Below, piece by piece: positions 59,000-64,000 of a stretch of DNA of 64,000 bases. The notes under the pieces are model-generated. The model had not been told where the DNA came from. It worked only from the letters and a program-made list of their open reading frames with translations, and did not search any database. This DNA is from Streptomyces sp. Je 1-369 (GTDB lineage Bacteria; Actinomycetota; Actinomycetes; Streptomycetales; Streptomycetaceae): the NCBI RefSeq assembly GCF_026810505.1, contig NZ_CP101750.1, forward strand, positions 8,110,515-8,174,514. Reading direction: 5' to 3'. Both the position numbers and the translations under genes were made by a program. How positions within the stretch are numbered: the stretch's first letter is position 1; each line of letters opens with the position of its first letter.

Positions 59000-61182
59000 T
59001 GCAGGCCGCGCACCCGTCCGCGGACGACGGCCCACGCGACGCCCGCACGCGTGGTGCGGTGCGGCGTGCCTGGCTGGTGCTGGCCTGCGCCCTGCTGGCG
59101 GCGGTGTGCGCGGCGGCGCTGACCCCCCTCGCCTTCTCGGCGCTGAGCACGGGCGGCGCGGTCGCCACGGGCACCGAGGCCGAGCGCGCCGCCCGGCAGG
59201 CCGAACGGCTCGGCGTGCCCGCACCCGATCTGGTCCTGGCCGTCTCCCGGCACACCGGCGCCGGCCGTGAGACCGCCCGGTATGCCACCGCGGCGGTGGT
59301 GCGGACACTGGCCGGGCGGGGTGACGTCAAGGCCGTGTGGTCGGCGCAGACCACACGGAACACCTGGCTGCGCTCGAAGGACGGGCGTACCCTCCTGGTC
59401 CTCGTACGGCTGAAGGGGACGGACAAGGAGCGCAAGGAGGCGGCACCCCGCGTGGTGGCCGCGGCCCGGGCGGCCGCCCCGGCGTCCGGTGTGGAGCCCA
59501 GCGGCGCGACGTGGGCCAACCGGGAGATCGACGAGAGCGTCGAACGCGACTTGCGGCGGGCCGAACTCCTGGCCGCGCCGGTGCTGTTCGTCGTGCTGGT
59601 CCTCGCCTACGGATCCGTGGTCTCCGCACTCCTGCCCCTGATCGTGGCCGCGCTCACCATCGGCTGCGCCATCCCGGTCCTGGGCCTGCTCGCACAGATC
59701 GTCGACGTCTCGCGGGTCGCGGTGAGCGCCTCCTCCGCGATCGGCTTCGGCCTGGCCGTCGACTACAGCCTCTTCCTGCTCGCCCGGGTACGGGAGGAGA
59801 GCGCGCGGGGCGCGGACCTGCAGACGGCGCTGGCGGCCGCCCGGCGCTCCAGCGGCCGTTCGGTGGCGTTCTCGGCCGCCGCCGTCACCGTCTGTCTGGC
59901 CACGGCCCTCGCCGTGCCGGTGCCGATGCTGCGCGCCCTGGCTCTGGCAGGCATGACCGTCGCCGTGCTCGCGGCCCTGGTCGCCCTGACGGTGCTGCCC
60001 GCCTGCCTGTGCGTGCTCGGCTCCCGGGCCCAGGCCTTCGACCCGCTGGCCCGGTGGCGCCGTACCCGTATCGGCGAGGGAAGCCGCTTCTGGCGCCGTA
60101 CGGCCTCCTCCGTCACCGCACGGCCCCTGGCGGCGGGAGGCCTGGCGCTCCTGCTGCTGGCCCTGCTCGCCGTGCCGTTCACCCACGCCCGCCTCGGCAT
60201 CGTGGACGAACGCACCCTGCCCGCAGCCGCCCCCTCCGTCGCGGCGGCGCAGCGGGTGCGCGCCGAGTTCACCGCACCGCCCGAGCGGCTCCTCACCGTG
60301 GTGGTGACCGGCCCCAGGGCGGCCGGGGGCGCCCCGGCCCACGGTGAGCGGCTCGCCCGCCTCCCGGGCATCACCGCCGTCCTCGTGGCGTCCACCTCGC
60401 CGGCCGGCGAGGGGGCGGTGCTCCTGGCGGCCACGTCGGCCGCCCCCGACACCCGCGCCGCGCAGACCGCGGTGCGGCAGGTACGGGACACCGCCGCGCC
60501 GGGAAGCGTCATGGTGGGCGGGCGGGCCGCGGACGTCACCGACACCGCGCACCGCGTCCTCGACGCCCTCCCCACCTGCCTGTTCCTGCTGGGCGCCGGG
60601 CTGCTGATCCTGCTGAGCGCCTTCACCCGTACCGTCGTCGCTCCCCTCAAGGCGCTGGCCGTCGCCGCGGTGAGCCTCGGCGCGATCCTGGGGGCGCTCG
60701 TCGTCCTCTTCCAGGACGGGCACGGCAGCGCCCTGCTCGGCGGTTTCGCCACGACGGGCACGCTGGACGCTTCCATGCTCCTGTTCGTCCTGTTCATCGC
60801 CATGGCCCTCTCGGTCGACTACGAGGTCTTCCTGCTCGGCCGTATCCGCGAGGAGTTCGACCGCGGAGGCGACAACCGCACGTCGATCGTCGAAGGCATC
60901 GCCCGCACCGGTCGCCTCATGACGTCCGCCGCCGCGGCCGTGGCGATCTCGACCGCCGCGATGGCCACCTCGCAGGTGGCCCTGCTCAAGTTCATCGGCA
61001 TCGGTGTCGCACTCGGCGCGCTCGTCGACGCCGTCCTGGTGCGCGGAGTGCTGGTGCCCGCCGTGATGGCGGCCCTGGGCCCCCTGAACTGGTGGTCCCC
61101 TACCTGTACCGGGTCCCGGCCCGGGATCGTCGCAGCCGACAAGAGAGGCGGGGCTGATCCAGATGCATCAGGCTCCACATGA
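58999..61182 (+). CDS. MMPL/RND-family lipid exporter
   Basis: A 727-residue membrane protein with two RND halves. Each half has the MMPL signature: GFGLAVDYSLFLLARVREE near residue 250 and ALSVDYEVFLLGRIREEFDR near 605. About 11-12 helices flank two extracytoplasmic loops. MMPL proteins move lipids such as polyketides and glycolipids out of the cell, so it probably exports the product of this operon. The GTG start overlaps the ketosynthase stop. Confidence 0.92.
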   Translation: MQAAHPSADDGPRDARTRGAVRRAWLVLACALLAAVCAAALTPLAFSALSTGGAVATGTEAERAARQAERLGVPAPDLVLAVSRHTGAGRETARYATAAVVRTLAGRGDVKAVWSAQTTRNTWLRSKDGRTLLVLVRLKGTDKERKEAAPRVVAAARAAAPASGVEPSGATWANREIDESVERDLRRAELLAAPVLFVVLVLAYGSVVSALLPLIVAALTIGCAIPVLGLLAQIVDVSRVAVSASSAIGFGLAVDYSLFLLARVREESARGADLQTALAAARRSSGRSVAFSAAAVTVCLATALAVPVPMLRALALAGMTVAVLAALVALTVLPACLCVLGSRAQAFDPLARWRRTRIGEGSRFWRRTASSVTARPLAAGGLALLLLALLAVPFTHARLGIVDERTLPAAAPSVAAAQRVRAEFTAPPERLLTVVVTGPRAAGGAPAHGERLARLPGITAVLVASTSPAGEGAVLLAATSAAPDTRAAQTAVRQVRDTAAPGSVMVGGRAADVTDTAHRVLDALPTCLFLLGAGLLILLSAFTRTVVAPLKALAVAAVSLGAILGALVVLFQDGHGSALLGGFATTGTLDASMLLFVLFIAMALSVDYEVFLLGRIREEFDRGGDNRTSIVEGIARTGRLMTSAAAAVAISTAAMATSQVALLKFIGIGVALGALVDAVLVRGVLVPAVMAALGPLNWWSPTCTGSRPGIVAADKRGGADPDASGST

Positions 61183-62275
61183 CCGCACCGGACCCTCGTC
61201 GGCCACCGCCCCACGGGTGGCCGCCATCCAGACCGTCTTCCCGCCCTACACCTACCCCCAGCGGGAGATCCTCGCCACCCTGGCCCGCACCACCGCGCTG
61301 GAGTCCGAAGCGGGCGCTCTCGTGCTCCGCAAGATCGCGCACAGCTCGGGCATCGACACCCGGTCCCTGGCGATGCCGCTGGAGAAGCTGGTCGACCTCG
61401 CCCGCCAGGAGAACTTCACCGAACAGAACCGCATGTGGCTCGACGTGGCCCTGGACCTGGGGGAGCAGGCGATCACCGGCGCCCTGCGCGCCGCAGGAAT
61501 CCGTCCGCAGGACGTCGACGCGGTGATCAGCACCACCGTCACCGGCCTCGCCGTGCCCTCGCTGGAGGCCCGCCTCGCCCATCGGGTCGGGCTGCGTCCG
61601 GACGTCAAGCGCGTCCCGCTGTTCGGCAGCGGTTGCGCGGGCGGCGCCGTGGGCCTGGCGCGGCTCCACGACTACCTCCTGGCCCACCCCGGCCAGGTCG
61701 CCGTCCTGCTCGCCGTGGAACTGTCCAGCCTGGCCTACCAGTTCGCGGACTCCGCCGTCGCCAACGTCGTCGCAGGCAGCCTCTTCGGCGACGGCGCCGC
61801 GGCCGTCGTGGCCACCGGAGCCGATCGGGACACCGATTCCGCCGGGCCCGCTCTCGTGGACACCCAGAGCCTGTTGCTCCCCGGCACAGAGGACGTCCTG
61901 GGCTGGGACATCGGCTCGCACGGGCTGCGGGTCCTGCTGGCCCCGGAAGTCCCCGCGCTGACGGGGGAGCACCTGCCCACAGCCGTCCACAGCCTCCTCG
62001 AGCGGCATGCGCTGACGCCGGACCAGATCGTCAGCTGGATCGTCCACGGCGGCGGCCCGAAGGTCTTCACCGCCGTGGAGCAGGCCCTCGACCTGCCGCC
62101 GCGCGCCCTGCGACTCACCCGCGGGTCCGTGGCCGAGCACGGCAACCTCTCGTCCGTCTCCGTACTGGACATCCTGCACGCCGCCATGAAAGCGCCCCCA
62201 CCGCCGAACGCCCCCGGCCTGGTCGCCGCCATGGGCCCGGGTTTCGCCATCGAACTGGTCCTCCTCAGCTGGTAG
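61163..62275 (+). CDS. Type III polyketide synthase (alkylresorcinol/pyrone synthase-like)
   Basis: A 370-residue chalcone-synthase-fold enzyme. Catalytic Cys in GSGCAGGAVG, His in WIVHGGGPKV, Asn in EHGNLSSVSV, and the GPGF loop near the C terminus are all present. Bacterial members next to methyltransferases (SrsA of S. griseus) extend long acyl starters to alkylresorcinols or pyrones. Having an ACP, a ketosynthase and a desaturase alongside argues for a dedicated long-chain starter. It overlaps the exporter gene by 20 bases. Confidence 0.92.
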   Translation: MHQAPHDRTGPSSATAPRVAAIQTVFPPYTYPQREILATLARTTALESEAGALVLRKIAHSSGIDTRSLAMPLEKLVDLARQENFTEQNRMWLDVALDLGEQAITGALRAAGIRPQDVDAVISTTVTGLAVPSLEARLAHRVGLRPDVKRVPLFGSGCAGGAVGLARLHDYLLAHPGQVAVLLAVELSSLAYQFADSAVANVVAGSLFGDGAAAVVATGADRDTDSAGPALVDTQSLLLPGTEDVLGWDIGSHGLRVLLAPEVPALTGEHLPTAVHSLLERHALTPDQIVSWIVHGGGPKVFTAVEQALDLPPRALRLTRGSVAEHGNLSSVSVLDILHAAMKAPPPPNAPGLVAAMGPGFAIELVLLSW

Positions 62276-62317
62276 CGGACCGGCCCACCGAACCCGACGG
62301 ACCGCACGAGAAGAACG

Positions 62318-63256
62318 GTGACCATGCGCGCCCTCCCTGAAGACGTACGCATCCTGATCGACCTCGAACCGGTGGTGACCGAGGCCCTGGACAACCATTT
62401 CCGGACCACCGTCGACTGGTATCCGCACCAGTACATCCCGTGGAGCCAGGGCCGCGACTACGACGGGCTCCTCGGAGGGGAGCCGTGGGACCCCTCCCAG
62501 CCGAAACTGAACGCGGCGGCACGGGACGGCCTGATCCACAACCTGCTCAGCGAAGAGAACCTGCCCAGCTACCACCGGGTCATCGGGGAGATGCTGTCGC
62601 TGGACGGCCCCTGGGGCACCTGGGTCAACCGATGGACGCTCGAGGAGGACCGGCACGGCACCGCGATCCGCGACTACCTGGTGGTCACCCGCAACGCCGA
62701 CCCTGTCGCGCTGGAGAACGACCGCGCCAGGCACATGCAGCACGGCTACGAAATCGACTACCGCGGCGACCTGATCGCCTCCCTGGTCTACGTCACGGTC
62801 CAGGAACTCGGTACGCGCGTCAGCTATCAGGGGATCCGTCGACTGTGCGACGAACCGGTGTGTGCGGCACTGATGCAGTGCATCGCCCAGGACGAGAACC
62901 GGCACATGCTGTTCTACCGAACCGTCCTCCAGGCATGCATGACGATGCACCCGGACCGAACCCTCCAGGCCGTGTCCAAAGTCCTGCGCACCTTCCGTCC
63001 CCCGGGCCACGGGGCGCCCGGCTTCGGCCGGCTGATCAGCTCCATGGCCAGGTCGGGCATCCTCTCGCCGGAGACCTACCACAGGGACATCGTCGTCCCC
63101 TTCGTCCGCATGCTCGGCGCCGTCGACGCCACCGGACTCACTCCGGTCGGCCGACGGGCCCAGGAAGACATCGGCGCCCACCTGCAAGAGGCAGCCGACC
63201 GCGCCACCAGATACCGCACACTCGCCGAACGCCGCGACCGGCTCACGACCGCGTGA
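62318..63256 (+). CDS. Acyl-ACP desaturase (soluble diiron type)
   Basis: A 312-residue diiron desaturase. Ligand motifs: EENLPSYH, EEDRHG (ExxH), VQELGTR and DENRHM (ExxH). Such enzymes introduce a cis double bond in an ACP-bound chain. GTG 62318 or ATG 62324 could start it. In this operon it would desaturate the ACP-bound starter before transfer to the type III synthase. Confidence 0.92.
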   Translation: MTMRALPEDVRILIDLEPVVTEALDNHFRTTVDWYPHQYIPWSQGRDYDGLLGGEPWDPSQPKLNAAARDGLIHNLLSEENLPSYHRVIGEMLSLDGPWGTWVNRWTLEEDRHGTAIRDYLVVTRNADPVALENDRARHMQHGYEIDYRGDLIASLVYVTVQELGTRVSYQGIRRLCDEPVCAALMQCIAQDENRHMLFYRTVLQACMTMHPDRTLQAVSKVLRTFRPPGHGAPGFGRLISSMARSGILSPETYHRDIVVPFVRMLGAVDATGLTPVGRRAQEDIGAHLQEAADRATRYRTLAERRDRLTTA

Positions 63257-63792
63257 CGCTTCCGGCGAGCCTGCTCCTTCTCGTCGCCGCGGTCACCGCC
63301 GTGCGCCTGGTCGAACTGACGGTCGCCTGCCGGAACGCACGGTGGGCGTTCGACAGAGGCGGCGCCGAGTACGGACAACGCCACTACCCCGCAATGGTCG
63401 TCCTCCACGTCTGCCTGCTCGTCGGCATCCTCGCGGAGGCCGCCCTCGCCGACCGCGCCTTCATGCCACTGATCGGCTGGCCCTGCCTGGCCTTCCTCGC
63501 CCTGGCCCAGGCAGGCCGTGGCTGGTGCATGCGGGCACTGGGGCCCCAGTGGAACACCCGCGTCATCGTCGTGCCCACGCTCCCCTTGGTCACCACCGGG
63601 CCCTACCGCTGGATGCGGCATCCCAACTACCTCGTCGTCGTGGTCGAGGGCATCGCCCTGCCCCTCGTCCACACCGCGTGGGTCACGGCCCTGCTCTTCA
63701 CCCTCGCCAATACGGCCTGGCTCGTCGTACGGATCCGTACGGAGAACAGGGTGCTGTGGCCGGTGGCCGGGGCGGTGACGGCCGCGCGGTGA
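63253..63792 (+). CDS. Isoprenylcysteine carboxyl-methyltransferase-family (SrsB-like) methyltransferase
   Basis: A 179-residue membrane methyltransferase with four or five helices and the family motif TGPYRWMRHPNYL, where SAM is bound. In S. griseus a protein of this family (SrsB) O-methylates alkylresorcinol made by the type III synthase SrsA; the same pairing here suggests the same step. The GTG overlaps the desaturase stop (GTGA). Confidence 0.88.
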   Translation: MTLPASLLLLVAAVTAVRLVELTVACRNARWAFDRGGAEYGQRHYPAMVVLHVCLLVGILAEAALADRAFMPLIGWPCLAFLALAQAGRGWCMRALGPQWNTRVIVVPTLPLVTTGPYRWMRHPNYLVVVVEGIALPLVHTAWVTALLFTLANTAWLVVRIRTENRVLWPVAGAVTAAR

Positions 63793-63803
63793 GGGTGGGG
63801 CCG

Positions 63804-63855
63804 CACTCCGGGCCAACGCGGACGCGTGTCACTCCGGACCAACGCGGGACGCGTG
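63804..63855. repeat. Imperfect 25-base direct repeat in the gap after the lipid operon
   Basis: CACTCCGGGCCAACGCG + GACGCGTG (63,804-63,828) recurs as CACTCCGGACCAACGCG + GGACGCGTG (63,830-63,855). It lies in the 184-base gap before the next gene. It could be a tandem operator or a small duplication. Nothing else clear is seen in the gap. Confidence 0.6.
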
Positions 63856-63976
63856 CTGGGGAGTTCGCGCCGGGCGCCCGCGCCACGCACCGGCACCGCG
63901 CGCCCACGCCCGCACCGGTCGGCTCCACCGCCCGCCGCAAGCGCCCCCGGCGCCGTCTGCAAGGATTGGCCCCGCC

Positions 63977-64000
63977 ATGGTGCAGATACCGAAGCAGCAG
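63977..64000 (+). CDS. Possible start of a gene cut by the window end
   Basis: ATG 63977 opens MVQIPKQQ to the window edge, with AAGGA 11 bases upstream. Only eight codons are visible, so no function can be given. Confidence 0.35.

Noticed and set aside
61163..62275. Reading the type III synthase as RppA (tetrahydroxynaphthalene synthase)
   Set aside because: The neighbours are an ACP, a desaturase and an SrsB-like methyltransferase rather than the P450/quinone-forming genes usual beside rppA, which favours a long-chain acyl starter.

Overview
The DNA is very GC-rich, third codon positions are almost all G or C, GTG starts and 4-base GTGA/ATGA gene overlaps are common, and an ergothioneine operon and a DasA-like sugar-binding gene are present. 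Together these point to a Streptomyces or a close actinomycete chromosome.

Bases 1 to about 39,270 are the 3' part of a large non-ribosomal peptide cluster, all on the + strand. Four synthetase genes run in order: the tail of one that starts upstream (epimerisation domain only), a one-module gene (C-A-T-E), a three-module gene (three C-A-T-E), and a terminal gene (C-A-T-E, C-A-T, X, a degenerate A-like domain, TE). Behind them come three cytochrome P450s, a small ferredoxin, a flavin halogenase of the tryptophan-halogenase family, a flavin reductase and a CPA2 Na+/H+ antiporter. The C-like domain before the thioesterase has HRxxxDD in place of HHxxxDG, the hallmark of the P450-recruiting X domain of glycopeptide-antibiotic synthetases. 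The order NRPS, three P450s, halogenase also copies balhimycin-type clusters. Specificity pockets read as Hpg, Tyr and Tyr for the three-module protein. The other three visible modules share a D(A/G)LS(V/I)GTVM pocket that I cannot assign. I infer a halogenated, P450-cross-linked, D-rich aromatic peptide related to, but not obviously the same as, known type V glycopeptides (complestatin/kistamicin-like). At least six modules are implied, seven if the first gene carries one.

Bases 39,442 to 43,545 are a translationally coupled lipoprotein / HlyD-like adaptor / ABC ATPase / MacB-like permease operon. Bases 43,716 to 45,541 hold a luciferase-like flavoprotein, a HAD phosphatase and dodecin. Bases 45,672 to about 49,893 look like a genomic scar. 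An orphan DasA-like sugar-binding lipoprotein keeps its promoter and a DasR-like operator but is followed by only 13 codons of the next gene. After it come a broken serine hydrolase, a TetR gene without a start codon, two small secreted proteins around a strong terminator, and a hydrolase fragment. Bases 49,894 to 54,315 are the ergothioneine operon egtABCD on the - strand, followed by a bacterial-type PARG, a PemK/MazF-like protein and an amidase.

Bases 57,502 to 63,792 form a second specialised-metabolism operon: ACP, ketosynthase, MMPL exporter, type III polyketide synthase, acyl-ACP desaturase and an isoprenylcysteine-methyltransferase-like enzyme. It probably makes and exports an unsaturated, O-methylated phenolic lipid. 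No tRNA, rRNA, insertion sequence or CRISPR array was seen. No gene-free stretch exceeds 300 bases.
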